Shown: positions 1 through 11,685 of the stretch, piece by piece
How the letters are laid out: each line of letters starts with the position of its first letter
Numbering within the stretch: position 1 is the first letter of the stretch
NCBI GenBank assembly: GCA_018340375.1
Contig: JAFFJZ010000012.1
Location: forward strand, 3,844,001-3,908,000
Length of the DNA: 64,000 nt
DNA from: Gonatopus flavifemur
Taxonomy: Eukaryota > Arthropoda > Insecta > Hymenoptera > Dryinidae
Reading direction: 5' to 3'
Program-made: the position numbers and the translations under genes
Notes under the pieces: generated by a model
Databases searched by the model: none
What the model saw: the letters and a program-made list of their open reading frames with translations, nothing else
Told to the model about the DNA's origin: nothing

Positions 1-264
1 GACTACCATTTGTTTTCATCGATGGGACACGCATTTGCTGAGCAGCACTTAGATTCCTACGAAGGAGTCGAAAGTTGGGTGTCTAATTGGTTTGCTTCAA
101 AAGACAAACATTTCTATTGACGTGGCATCCACAGATTGCCAGAAAGGTGGTCAAAATGTGTAGAAAGCAATGGTCAATACTTTGAATACATTTTTTTACT
201 TTCCCATTCGCAATTAGTGCTTTATTTTCACAAAAAAACGCTCATTTCATACCGCTACACCTGG
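1..264 (+). pseudogene. 3' remnant of a mariner transposase with its terminal repeat
   Basis: The window opens at DYHLF, the motif carrying the third catalytic aspartate of mariner transposases. The frame then reads about 60 residues ending RGIHRLPERW and NGQYFE, the usual C-terminus of the mauritiana-type branch. An in-frame TGA at 118-120 sits where an arginine (CGA) is expected, consistent with CpG decay, so this copy is dead. The element appears to finish at 264: the reverse complement of its end reads CCAGGTGTAGCGGTATGA, like mauritiana-type terminal repeats, and is followed by TA (265-266). The rest of the transposase lies outside the window. Branch assignment rests on family knowledge. 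Confidence 0.85.
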
Positions 265-277
265 TATAATGATTTAA

Positions 278-1703
278 GGGGTAATATCACCTAGTGGCGA
301 AAAAATGTTTTGCCATTTTCTAAGACTTACCACAAACGATAGAAGCATTTTCTCCGCCAGGAACACATTTTATCATATTTTCACAATACAAAATAGCGGC
401 ATATCAGCACATTCAAAATAAGTCTGTTAATTTACATTGGTGTAGTGCTACAGATCACATTTATGAATGTAGGACAAAAAATTGAAAAGTTTCTCAAAAT
501 ATAGTCCAAAATCTAGCAAACATCGTGGGATTTTTCCGAGAAACTGATTTTAAAGAAAATGGCATTGATTTGAATTTTTCTTTCGATTTTTTCTTTGTTA
601 AACCAATCGGAAATCCTTCTCAGGTATGCGTTGACAAATATACCAAGCTTGGTGTCAAGCTTGAGCCAATGCTAGTCAACATTGGGCCTAGCATGGTTAC
701 CAACATTGGCACCAAATTAGATTAATGTCTGGGATGATAACAGTGTTCAACGCTTGGCATGCAAGCTTGGTTCAATATTAAAATGCAATATTGGTTTTAT
801 GTTTTGAATCGATATTGGTGCCATGATTGGTATACAATGAATCTAAACGAATAGGATAGTTTTCTTATTGGCGTCCAGGCTTGATTGAATATAATATATT
901 CCGACACATGAAATTTCAGAATATTGGATTTCGACAAAGTCACTTTAGTCTAGATAGCACAAGAGTTCTAAAAGAGTTCAGAATTGATGCAATAGATTCA
1001 TAAAGAACTCTTTTAGGACTCTTGTGCTATCTGGGAGGACGTTGATAGGATACCCGTATTTGGGCTGACATACATTCAGGCGTATAATCTTTCAAGTTTC
1101 TAAAATGCGAATAAATTCCAAGTCCACGACATGTGGCTATATCTAGGCTTACGGCGAGCCAAGTGTCGATTAAAGCTTGGTTGACGAAAAATAAATCAAA
1201 CGCAGCGAAATATGATTAGTCCTAGCATTGATGTCTGAGGTGCTATTAAGGGTTGGTTAGCTGTGACCGGCCAAGCATCAGTCGAAACTTGGTTAACGAA
1301 AACTGAATCAATTGGTATCCAAGGCTCTATCAACGCTGAGTCAGCTACGGTGGGCCAAGTATTGGCCAAGGCTAGGCTAACGAGACTTGGCATACCAAGC
1401 TTGATGCCAGTCATGGTTTAATTGTCAGTCTTGGTATTACTTGCCTGGGTTCATAAAATCTGTCGTATTAAATTTATCGAAAAAATCTTACGATGTTCGC
1501 TAGATTTTGGACTATATTTTGAGAAACTTTTCAATTTTTTGTCCTACATTCATAATTGTGACCTGTAGCAGTACGCCAATGTAGATTAACAGACTTATTT
1601 TGAATGTGCTGATATGCCGGCGTTTTGTATTGTAAAAATATGATAAAATGTGTTTCTGGTATTGAAGCTACGAAATGTTCTCGCCACAAGGTGATATTAC
1701 CCC
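278..1703. mobile_element. TTAA-flanked element with long inverted arms
   Basis: TTAA occurs at 274-277 and again at 1704-1707. The ends match as inverted repeats: GGGGTAATATCACCTAGTGG at 278 against the reverse complement of 1681-1703, one mismatch in 23. Similarity continues inward for roughly 260 bp per arm (about 278-540 and 1465-1703). The centre is filled with a low-complexity vocabulary of CTTGG and ACCAAGCTTGG words and a nested hairpin. There is no transposase. The 4-bp TTAA duplication suggests a piggyBac-like mechanism, but the GGGG start is not typical, so the superfamily is open. Confidence 0.8.
952..1032. repeat. 81-bp hairpin nested in the TTAA element
   Basis: AGATAGCACAAGAG at 952 is repeated in inverted orientation ending at 1032 (CTCTTGTGCTATCT), and GAGTTCTAAAAGAGTTC-like words fill the stem. 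It is probably a tiny MITE or an internal stem of the surrounding element. Confidence 0.65.
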
Positions 1704-1707
1704 TTAA

Positions 1708-2170
1708 AGTTTGTGGATTCTAATTGGCTGGAAGCCAAAAACTTTCAAATCCCTTTAACTTTGGATTGAAAAATGATGGGATATCTCATTTTTTTCCGAG
1801 GATCCGCCGTTCTCCAACTTGGCAAACGGTAGCAGACTCAAATATGTAGCATACAGTGTTTTCGAGTGGTTTTGATTTAGAAAAGAATCTAAAAATGCTT
1901 ATATTTCAAAAACCGAGGCTCAAAAGAAATTTTTTAATACGGGAAATTATTGCATTTTGATGGCGGAATAACGCCTGTGAAGTTCTTTCAGTGAATTATG
2001 AAACACCCGGTATGTTTAGCCCATAAATGGATAATGTTTAGTCTTCATATGGACCGAATAGTCATATATGAATTTTATATGATTTATGATATGACTGTAT
2101 ATGATTTTTACAAAGTTCATATATGAATTGAATTGGGACTGGGGCTATAATCTAATTCAATGTGATTTTA
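1708..2170. other. AT-rich stretch without a gene
   Basis: No coding signal is seen. From about 2040 the sequence is dominated by ATATGA/TCATAT words, which resume at 2544-2640 on the far side of the next element. This suggests that element landed inside an older ATATGA-word repeat. Confidence 0.5.
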
Positions 2171-2541
2171 TACGGAGAGAAAAAATTTGCTGACGCAGCA
2201 AATCGAGGTATTATATATAGAATAGCAAAATTTTTTGCTGACCTAGCTAGAAAATTTGCTATAACAGCAATCGTGTTAGCTGCGACAGCAATTTTTTAGC
2301 TGTGGTAGCAAAAAATGTTCGCTCCCCCAGCAAATTTTCAGTATTATATACAGAATAGCAAACCAATTTTGCTGGGATAGCCAACATTTTTTGCTGCCAC
2401 AGCTAAAAATTCGCTGTCGCAGCTAACAAGGTTGCTGGAACAGCAAATAGTTTGCTGTCATAGCAAAAAATTTGCTGCTCTGGCAAAAGGAACCCAGCAA
2501 AAGTAGATTTCGCTGCCTCAGCGAACTCCTTTTTCTCCGTG
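2171..2541. mobile_element. CACGGAGAAAAA-ended MITE filled with GCTG dyads
   Basis: Left end TACGGAGAGAAAAA, right end TTTTTCTCCGTG, flanked by TA at 2169-2170 and 2542-2543. The whole interior is a run of about a dozen 17-bp dyads of the form TTNGCTG-NNN-CAGCNAA, beginning with TTTGCTGACGCAGCAAA near 2186. The three central bases vary while the arms are kept. There is no open reading frame of note. The TA flanks are those of Tc1/mariner-type insertion; the transposase source is unknown. Confidence 0.8.
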
Positions 2542-2939
2542 TATATGAAATTTATATCAAGTTTCAATAAATTTGTATAAAAACTTGATACCAATTTTAT
2601 ATGAAATCACATTTAATCAGATTATAGTTACAACCTTGAATTTAATACGGTTTACATGTGGACCACACTGTGAAAAATGTGGGGAGATTTCCTTTATACT
2701 ATTGGTGAATTTCGTCCCTTTATCGCGAGGGAATTGTTTGTCCATAAAAGTTATGAATTTTTCCACCGCTTTGAGGGATTATTTTGTTTTTTAGGTATTG
2801 AATGCTGTACAAATGTAGGAAAAGTCCGCCGAATTATGATGAAGAATTCCCCATCTATGGAGGAACCTTGTTGCCACCATTTTTAGGGGGAAAATTCCAC
2901 AAATATTTTTCACAGTGCATGTATGAATCATTTTCACTA

Positions 2940-3210
2940 CACAGGGAGAAAAATACAGTTGAAATGACTGTGGTACGTGGGAAAAAATTACTATTATTTG
3001 AATAGCTAAAAATTAGCTACTGGAGCTATGTTTTAGCTATCATAGCTACTCACTTAGCGATAGCAACAAGAAATGTAGCTACCACAGCGAAAATTCAACA
3101 GCTAAATTATTTGGCTATATAAATGTCAACCACAAAATCTGTGCAGTTACAGCTACGATTTTCTGCTGCGGTAGCTAAAAAAAGCTAAAACTATTTCCTT
3201 TTTTTCTGTG
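2940..3210. mobile_element. MITE of the same terminal family with AGCTA words
   Basis: Left end CACAGGGAGAAAAA after TA (2938-2939), right end TTTTTTTCTGTG before TA (3211-3212). The interior repeats TTAGCTA and TAGCTAC words, several as 7+3+7 dyads such as TTAGCTA-TCA-TAGCTAC. It differs from the preceding element in vocabulary but shares terminus and geometry. Confidence 0.7.
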
Positions 3211-3417
3211 TAATTCACTATCCACGGACCAGATTCGAATTGACAAGAAAAATCAATGTATTTTTATCTATTAATTTTAGAAAACATTACAGTAATTTAT
3301 AATGATGTCCAGTAAAATATTGACTGAATAAGAAATTTTCCTAAAAATCTATCAACTTCTGAATTTCATTACCGAATTTTTCACTGTGTGAATTGGGAAA
3401 TGTACATATAATCCTTA

Positions 3418-3637
3418 CACGGAGAAAAATTTACAGTTAAATTTACTACCGTGAAACATTTAATTTTGTAACCGGGAAACAGACTGAACTTACAATGACA
3501 TTTAGTACCATGATATGACGAGACAATAGAAGACTCATCAAATTTACGATGTTTTACAGCAAATTCCATAAGAAATTCAGTCTGTTCCTCGGCCGCAATA
3601 GTTCCATAGTAAATTCAACTATAAATTCCTATCCGTG
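3418..3637. mobile_element. Short MITE of the CACGGAGAAAAA family
   Basis: Left end CACGGAGAAAAA after TA (3416-3417). The right end ATCCGTG before TA (3638-3639) has lost the usual run of T. Both subterminal regions carry TTTACAGT/TAAATT words. The right boundary is less certain than the left. Confidence 0.55.
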
Positions 3638-3639
3638 TA

Positions 3640-4392
3640 TGAGGAACTATTTTACTGTGTGGAAATATAAATCTCCATAAAAATCAAAGCTCGCTTTGGC
3701 GTTGATACAAAGCACAGTAAAAAATATTCTATTTTACATAAAAAACTAATGGATTATTCTTTCCGTATAGGAATGTCCCAAACGGTCCACTCAAAATTTT
3801 TGTTAGGTATTGACACAAAGGATTTGAAAAATTAATCCAAAAGTGTCAAGTTTAAATTGAAAATCTGTCCATTTGACACTAACCTGTATTGATTCTTAAC
3901 ACGAATTTTGAGTGGACCCTTTCTAACATAAAATTTTTTTACCACATGCATATCTGTATCGAATCGTTCATCAATCATGTGATTCAACGGTGATACGATT
4001 GTGAATGTTTACTACCCACAAATACAAACGAAGCGTGGGAAATTTAAAAACATTGGAATCCAGCTTTGCTACCCTGCTTAAAAAATTCGATCTAAACCTA
4101 TTAACTCGTCAATCAGTTTGAATCAGATTTTTGTTCGGGAATTTTCCTATTTGATCTTATTCAAATCTAATCGGTTTGAATATTATATTTTAGTATACCG
4201 AAATAGGAACTATTACTCGTCTCTGTTAGCGACTGTATACAGAAATTCGTAGTTGTTACCAGTTTACTATCTTTTATAGTGATCATTTTCTCCGTGTATA
4301 AGATAATATTTTTCCCGTGTACTCCATTTATCGCTCTTCTCAATTCCTTTCATTATTTTCATATTTCTTTCTTCCCTCAACTGCGTTCTCAG
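3640..4392. other. AT-rich stretch, no gene seen
   Basis: It holds an isolated family-like end (TTTTCTCCGTGTA near 4288-4300) and, from about 4310, a pyrimidine-rich run leading to the acceptor-like site at 4391-4392. No coding signal is visible. Confidence 0.4.
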
Positions 4393-4467
4393 GTTGTCAG
4401 AAACGACGTCGACGACCAGCAGTTTCGTTTGTTTGGATTCAGGGTGGAATTCATGCATTTTCTATAA
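4393..4467 (+). CDS. Candidate terminal exon, unknown protein
   Basis: A long pyrimidine run ends in TTCTCAG at 4392. The frame that starts exactly there reads VVRNDVDDQQ and then a basic, aromatic tail before a TAA. Two AATAAA signals follow at 4654-4659 and 4670-4675, which fits a short 3' untranslated region. The exon would be entered in phase 0. Nothing upstream in the window was found to pair with it. The opposite strand is also open, so this rests on the acceptor and polyadenylation signals. No family was recognised. Confidence 0.35.
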   Translation, partial: VVRNDVDDQQFRLFGFRVEFMHFL

Positions 4468-5247
4468 AAATGTTATCGTAGGATGTGTAGATTCGTTTCC
4501 AGCCAGCATCGGACGAAGCGCGTGTCGACCCAATCTCACGTTGTTGTTGTTGTATTATTCCGGTATTAAAATTCAAATCTCAGAATTTTTTTTTCCCTTT
4601 TATAATGAGATACATCATTCTTCGATGTACGCGGGATGCAGGATAATGATAAGAATAAATAGCTGGTTGAATAAATTGTAAATGTTCACGAGTAACAGAT
4701 ATTTGCAGGTATGTCATGCGATTATCCCATAAGAGAAGGCATTCACGAAGAATACGTGTACCGTGACCAACATCTATTTCACCGAGTCTTATTGTCTTTC
4801 CTTCCTTTTTCTTTTATCGTTATCGTATTTTCAGATGTCATAACAATAGTAATAACAGCAACATTGACACCGAATAATTTCATCGAACCTTCGATGATAT
4901 ATGATCAACGACCATCCATTTCATATCCATAATCTTGAATTCCTTTTCTCTTTTTTGTCTATATAGATATCGAAATGACGTTTGGAATGTACGAAAGGAT
5001 GATAATAACGGTGACGGAAGGAGAATCCATTTAAATATTACGGTATTTATCACGTGTTGCGCGCAACATGACGGAGGATCATTTTGATTCTCATCTCGAG
5101 GTCTCATCTCGATATGTTATTTTCTCCTGTTAGATGCCCGATGTGATGTCATCTCTCGATATTTCAAATGTAACCACGTAGTACGTGGAACGTAGTACAA
5201 TGTTCTTCCCATTCGAACGATCGAATCGTTGGCTCGCATATTTTTAG
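4468..5247. other. Probable 3' flank and unique sequence
   Basis: Contains the polyadenylation-like signals noted for the preceding exon. A GTATGT follows TTTGCAG near 4709 and could be a donor or the start of another exon; the frame after it is open for about 70 codons but has no second splice site. A TTG run lies near 4540. Confidence 0.3.
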
Positions 5248-5348
5248 GTGGACACCGTCGTCGGGCTACGGTGTTGTACCATAAAAGATCATCGATGGAT
5301 CATTGAAATTATACGTTGCTCATATCGGGACCGAATAAGCGAGTTCAG
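5248..5348 (+). CDS. Candidate internal exon, unknown protein
   Basis: Acceptor-like CATATTTTTAG ends at 5247 and a donor-like CAG|GTACTA follows 5348. The frame between is open for 33 codons (it begins VDTVVGLRCC) plus two bases. The donor is only a fair match. No family was recognised and the stretch could be chance. Confidence 0.22.
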
Positions 5349-6867
5349 GTACTAACAACACCGTTGTTGTAATATCCCTCTTTACTCTCTCTCTTTCTCT
5401 CTCGTTGAACTACTCGCCAAGAAGGTGGCGAGGTCAGCCACGGTCATTCGTCGCAAAGGGGTTATAACGGGATGCAACGTGGGTGAAACATCAGCGTGAC
5501 GCGAACTAAATAATCGTATTAGTGTTGTTATATGGCGAGTGGAGAGAAAGAGGTAATGGGAAGAATCTCCTCGAACCAGAAGAGGATCTTGAAATCATTC
5601 CCTTTGTTTTCCCTTTTCCTCGATATTCTCTTCTCTGCGTTACGGGAGAAAGAGAGGTAATGGGGATACTGTGTTGCGTATGGTTGAAACAATTTTATCT
5701 TCTTCTCGTGTGTTTTGTTTTTTTCGATTTGCCGTTCCCTCGATCGGGAGGACGAAAAATGAATCGAATCGAAGCGAAGGTAGAAGATAGAGGCGATGTA
5801 TTATTATCGCTTCGTGTCATATTTTCGTAATCGAATGGGTGAGAAAGGCCATAAGTGGTCAACGTGTAAGCGCGAGCGGTCAGTGACATATCCCGGCAGT
5901 CAGAGGCAAGCTTGACTTTTCTCCTTCCTTCGTCTCTTCTTCCTCTTCTTTCTACATTATTCCTCTTCGCGTGGTCTACAGGTTTGACCAGAATTCATAC
6001 AGCCTCCGTGTATATAAGCTTACGTATGTGCGTATATGCCTACGTATTAGCAGCTACGTACGCTTGTTTTTTGTCATTGCTTTGTTCATGACAATTCCAC
6101 CTGGTTCTTTATTACCATTACCATTGCTATCTCTCTACGCGTCTATGCGGAGAGGTCGTCGCTTATACTGATTTTTTCTTACCAACCGCGAACGCATATT
6201 TGAACTTTTCTGGAATATGCTTTGATTTTGTTCCTTTTTGGTGAATATTTAAAGAAATATTACTATAATAGAAAACAAAGATACGCGATGTGGAAATTGG
6301 AAATGAGGATTCAAAGGAGTAACGTCGTAATTGACGGCTCTGAGTCGTCTTATATAATATTATCGTACAATGAGAATCAACGAACTTGACCTAGATCTTA
6401 TGAAAGTGATCGCGTGGTCCTGAAAATCCTATGAAAGAAATCTTTTCGTGAGATGATGATGATGATGATGAGAACCTAGAGATGAGAAATATTCCATTGA
6501 GTTGGTGGATCGTGTACGTATGTGCGCGCGCGAGAATCTCTCGCAAAACCAGATTGACACAAACGGAAAAGATCATCATCAGGCTTCAGGTACAACATCG
6601 TTCCTGTTAGGTCCATGGGAAAGTACATATTACTCGATGCCCCAGAGGTGAGCAGCACATTATGGAGAGAGAGAGAGAGAAAGATGAAAGAGTAAAAAAA
6701 AAGAGAGATACTTGTTCTCGAGGAACGAAATAGAAGCAAGAAGCACTTCAAGATGCTTCTATAGAAGTGTCAATTTTAAAATCATCTTATAGCGGTCGAG
6801 TATCGGAATAAGGAATAACAGAACAACGAGTCATGGAAGAGAGAAATAATAGAGATGATCTACTCAC
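5349..6867. other. Unique CpG-rich sequence, possible second exon of a minus-strand gene
   Basis: Contains TC-rich runs (5383-5403) and a good plus-strand acceptor near 5981. On the minus strand, an acceptor CCTAACAG ends at 6604. Joined to the phase-1 exon at 6868, the frame would continue as TMLYLKPDDDLFRLCQSG. No convincing donor follows, so I leave it as a possible second exon only. Confidence 0.3.
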
Positions 6868-6971
6868 CAGAATTCGTAAATTGTACGGCTAACAAAAATA
6901 TCAGCAAAATAATCCCGGGTTGACAGAACCCGGTTCTCCACGCCAACATGTCGACACGTTTTTTCCGTCCT
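6868..6971 (-). CDS. First coding exon of a secreted or membrane protein
   Basis: Read on the minus strand, a strong acceptor (TTTTTATTTGTTCCAG) precedes 6971, ATG is at 6949-6947, and a consensus donor CTG|GTGAGT follows 6868. The 27 codons begin MLAWRTGFCQPG and continue into a hydrophobic core IILLIFLLAV, a typical signal peptide, with a small-residue region after it (TNSG). The exon leaves in phase 1, as signal-peptide exons often do. The acceptor upstream of the ATG implies at least one 5' untranslated exon at higher coordinates. The partner exons, and so the protein family, are not identified. Confidence 0.55.
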
Positions 6972-9900
6972 CTGGAACAAATAAAAATACATTATTGCGT
7001 TAATGCGATTCGTATGAGAACGGTACGTCGATCGCGAGATTTCCCTTCGTCCGTCTCGAGCATAACCGTTATGATCTGCTTTGACAGGTGCTCCGACGAT
7101 TGGAATCGTGCCAATTGCGCATACCATACAGTTTCGTATAACGCATCGAATCGAAACTTGTCGTTCTTCTTTGTAATTTAGGGCCAAACAAAGCTGGAGG
7201 AAATAATCGAGGGAGATTGGAATGAGAAGTGTTAAACACGTGCTCGTATTCACGCACGTGTATGTATTTAAGCGAAACGAAAAGACGCGACAGCTTTGAG
7301 TACAATTCGTCTGCCTACGTGATGTGCGATCTCGTGTGTATATGTGTGTATGTCATAAGGCGTGGGTGCGTGGGAATGTTCGCGCCTGTATTCTCGCGGC
7401 ATGTCCCTCTTTCTCTCTCTTTCTCTACTGGTCATACACGGTACGTAACATTTCGAACAGCCTAATTCACACGTGGAAATTTAAAATTTCGTTCATGAAT
7501 TGATAATTTATAGCACTTCGATAAGCGCGAATATTCGCCTAATCTTGAGCCCATCGGTATGTAATTTATATATAATTCGATACAGTTTGTATATAAATTA
7601 AATATAATTTTGAAAATTCTTCCACTCAGGAATTTGTCGAAATTCGAGCACCGTTCTTTCGTGAGAGACTGCTGAAATTGAGATCCCAAAATTGGAAAAA
7701 GCAAACAACAAAATCCATCATTGGTCGCAACAGCGTGGTATTATAATTATAAAAGTTGGGAAGGGTATAGATTTCAATCGCAGATCTTCCAAAGCGATTG
7801 AATATTTATTAGACGTCGATGAGCGTTCTTCGAAAAGAAAGCAAATCAATCATCTTTGGAATGCGTATTTTATTTCTTTAGAAATGAATATCCAAGAGAG
7901 AAATATTACGGCAATTCCGTATGGGGGAACAGGTGATGTCAATTCCGTTCAAGTATTTATCATTCTCCCGTGATAGGTACTACCACGTTCTATCATTCCG
8001 CGCCCACGTGGATGACCGGGAGGAAGATTGGTTTCGAGCCGCGCCATGTCAGTTCGAGGTGTGACTACTCGAGGAATAGGTAAATTTATATAGCTGAAAG
8101 AATGTGACCTCTATCGCAATATCCAGGTTGTCCCGGAATCACGAACGAACGAAAAGAGGGAGTAGCTGCTGCTCGTGTCTCGATGAATAATATAACCCGA
8201 CGTGTACATACGTTCAAACGTGTATGTATTTTATACGTACGATACACCACACCCGCATACACCGAACGCGTTGTGAATGGAAATTCCAGACACCATTGGC
8301 GTTGTCGTTTCTTCGTCGTTCCTTATTCTCTTTGGGTTTTGTCGTACGAGTAGTAGGTATTCGTCTCTTTTCAGCCAAGATCAAACTTTGACTCGATCCA
8401 CTCTGATTCTCATCCGTTTTCTCTTTGACTTTCCATCTTTCGCGAGCTAATTTCACTTGCACTTTCGGCGCTAGCCGCTGCACAAGTTGCGTTACTACTA
8501 GTGGTGTTTCAGTGCATTATCAAATTTTTATATCGATGATGATGATGATGAATGAGGAATTGGCACGATAAATGAGTAGCAGCGAGAAAGATGAATAAAA
8601 GATAATTGCAGAAGGAGTGGGTTGTGTAAACTAATGCGTGTTCGCACAGAAGACGAAAGATGATGCGAGGGAAACCAGGGTTCCAGTGTTGCGAGTTCCG
8701 TTACTGGCCGTAGGCTAGGCTCTTGCTCTACGTACGTTTACTATTACCGTGGAACGCGGAATATGATTACCTTCACCTGGGAACCTGGTTCAGATCTTCT
8801 TTTATATATAGACACACACATCATGTCGCGTAGCGGTGAGGGGTATTAGTGTACCTATACGCATGTTGTGTAAATAATACTTTATCGAAAATCCGTGTAT
8901 ATATATATAAACATTCTTCTCTCACACTATATTCGATACGAATTTTTTCCGCTAAGTGGGAATATATGTCCACTTCCGACAACGCTCTCGAGACTTCTGA
9001 ATAGACGAGAAGGAGTACGGTTGACGAATAAATAACGGACCCGTGTCCATCTCCCTGCACGGGTATACAAAGAGGAATCCTGACACGTAACGTTTCATCT
9101 TCGCGTAGAACTGGAAAGCCGATAATTGACAGGAGTAGAGACCAATTTTGAATCAATCTCCTCTCTCTTCTTCGTTCTTTTCCCTATTGTTCGCGAAGGA
9201 ATGTCGTCGCGTCATCTTTCAAACAAGTTGTAACATTTTGTTAATCGATATATTCTAAAGAGACAACGACGAAAGACAAGAGAATCTTGGAAAACAGGTA
9301 CTGTAATGTCGTTGGAATGCGCATACAATCTGATACTGCGATAGGAGGACGGGGAGGCACAAGTTTATATTCTTTGTGAAATCTATATTATAAATAAGAA
9401 AATGCCAACTTTTTCATGGAATATATTTAATCTGATACTGAAACACACGAGTCTCTAAAATGCAAAATAGAATATAGAATAGCTTGGGTCGCTCGCGAGA
9501 GCTTGGTGCATTCCAGGTTAGGGGCGCGAGAGAAGAACGAGGTCGAAGGTCACGAGATCGAGAAAAGAAGAAAGAGAAGAGAAAAAGAAGAAACCATAGG
9601 AGGCTTCTCGGTTAAATGACGTTATGCAAATTGCGGAGCAAACGATAAGTTCCGTGAACAGCCTAACCTAACTTGGCTAAGATGTTACCATTAGCTATAC
9701 ACGTATATATGTATATGCGTATATACTACGGATCAGCAGTCACCCTATAAGACGTTTCTCTAACCTCCTCAATCGCTGTTTGCTTACACTCGCTGCTTCT
9801 TGCATCGGAAAATAGCTTCTCTGACCCTGGGAACGCTTCCACGGTTAATTATGACAATTAGTGGCAGAACTGCAGTACCTGTCTTCTTATTTTCATTCTT

Positions 9901-11649
9901 CTCTTTTCTTATTCATTGGAATTCTGTGGTTGTTTTTTTTTTCCTTATTTCCATTCCCCAGCTTTTGCATCAGAAATTTTCTTTTCGCGCGCGAGCACGC
10001 GCGTACGATCTAAGATCCATGTAATAGATATAAAACGACTCTCCCTCTCTCACGATATTCAACAAAGAGATTTCAACAATGGATTTTAGAACTAATCGAG
10101 AATGACCACTTTTCGCAATTATTATGTTTTGCTCTTTTGGCGCGATCTTTTGAATTTGTAACACGGTGCAGCGACGACGACAATAGCACTCGATGTTAAT
10201 GCACGACGACGACGGCCGGCAACGAATAGAAAATAAGGAATAACAAAGACACGGGGTTGTTCTCGAGCAACAGGTCTCAAGCAACACACGTACGCGCGTG
10301 CGCGTATGCGGTCCTCTATTTATAGAACTATTATATCCAAGTTAGAATTACGTGTAAAAAAATCCTCGCGAGGGTAATTTTCTCCTCTTCTCGGTAAATT
10401 GCCGCATAGCCGCATAGTTCCGATATACGAGTGTATTAACGTGTGTATAATGAGTTGAATTCACGAAAAGTTCAGGATTCAAATTTGATTTCATCTTAAA
10501 CGATATTTTCTTAAACGATCGTCCGTGTAACGACGTCGATGGGGTCTTCGTGGTATCTCTATACCCATCATTACGCATTATCTTCCAACAGGGTTCGAGG
10601 ATAAAGTTGAGAACGCGCGCGATGGCCATTCAATATTCATCTAGGATCTCTTCACGCCAATTGAAACGTCCTACGAGACAACGATGATGTCGATCGCAGT
10701 TGTCCGCGCGACAGCCACGTAATAACCACGTATTACCGTGCCATAGATACCGGTGATTCTCTGTATCATAACATCTCGTCGAAAGATCTGGTATCGTGGG
10801 CTCTTATATGCTTATGTGTAAAAGCGGTCTATCAAGAACCATTCTCTCGACTGTCAGTGTCAGATGCATATCTTTTCACGCGCTCATATTACGTACCGTG
10901 TGTTTTTCTAGCCGTAGAACACGTACGACTCTTCTCGTTGCTTCCTTTTCCATCCGCCGCGCGTTTCAGAATATCCTACCAGTGAAATCGAAGTCTTGAA
11001 TTAAATTATGTACATCACCCATTATTTCTCGAATCGCGAATCTAAAATTAAATAATCATAATAATTATCCAAGCTAAGCGTTTCCCCGGCAGCGGGAGAG
11101 GATCCATTTCTCATATGATAATTTTATTTAAATCTTGGATTTTACGAGAAAGCTCGCAACGCGTTGGCTGTTGCGCATAGCCATGCAAGAAGGTACCCGT
11201 ATCGTGTAATATTCATTACATTGTACGAGTCCTGGCGTACGTGTGTCATCGTTAGGGTGTAATAATCGTGGTTTTATCTTCATTCACCGACCAGCGTCTA
11301 CAGGTGTATAACCTTCTGCCAGCGTACAATTAACTTGGTACTATTGCAACTCCTTGGGTATTATATATAGCCCTCTCGTAAATTATTTGCCATTCTTCCA
11401 TCCGGTCCCCGAGTTTATTGGAGGAAGCACGCCAGAATTAAACCTTTAACGCGTCCTACCGGTACGTAGGGTGCAAATGAGAGAAGGAACAATGTATACT
11501 CGTATGTAGTGCCTACTACGTTCAAAGTACTCACCGAAGCGAAATTTTATTTATTTTATTTGTCGAAGGAAGATGAGAAAAATGTATGTCAAAGGGAAAG
11601 AAATAGACAGGATGGATATAGAGGAATGCCGCTGCGCAAAGCCGATCGG

Positions 11650-11685
<36 letters not shown>

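Noticed and set aside
5982..6023. 42-base plus-strand block between a strong acceptor (GTGGTCTACAG) and GTATGT, reading FDQNSYSLRVYKL.
   Set aside because: Too short to judge; the donor lies in an alternating ACGTATGTGCG run common in this region.
6598..6656. Plus-strand exon reading YNIVPVRSMGKYILLDAPE before GTGAGC.
   Set aside because: No pyrimidine tract before it, and the minus-strand reading fits the supported exon at 6868-6971 better.
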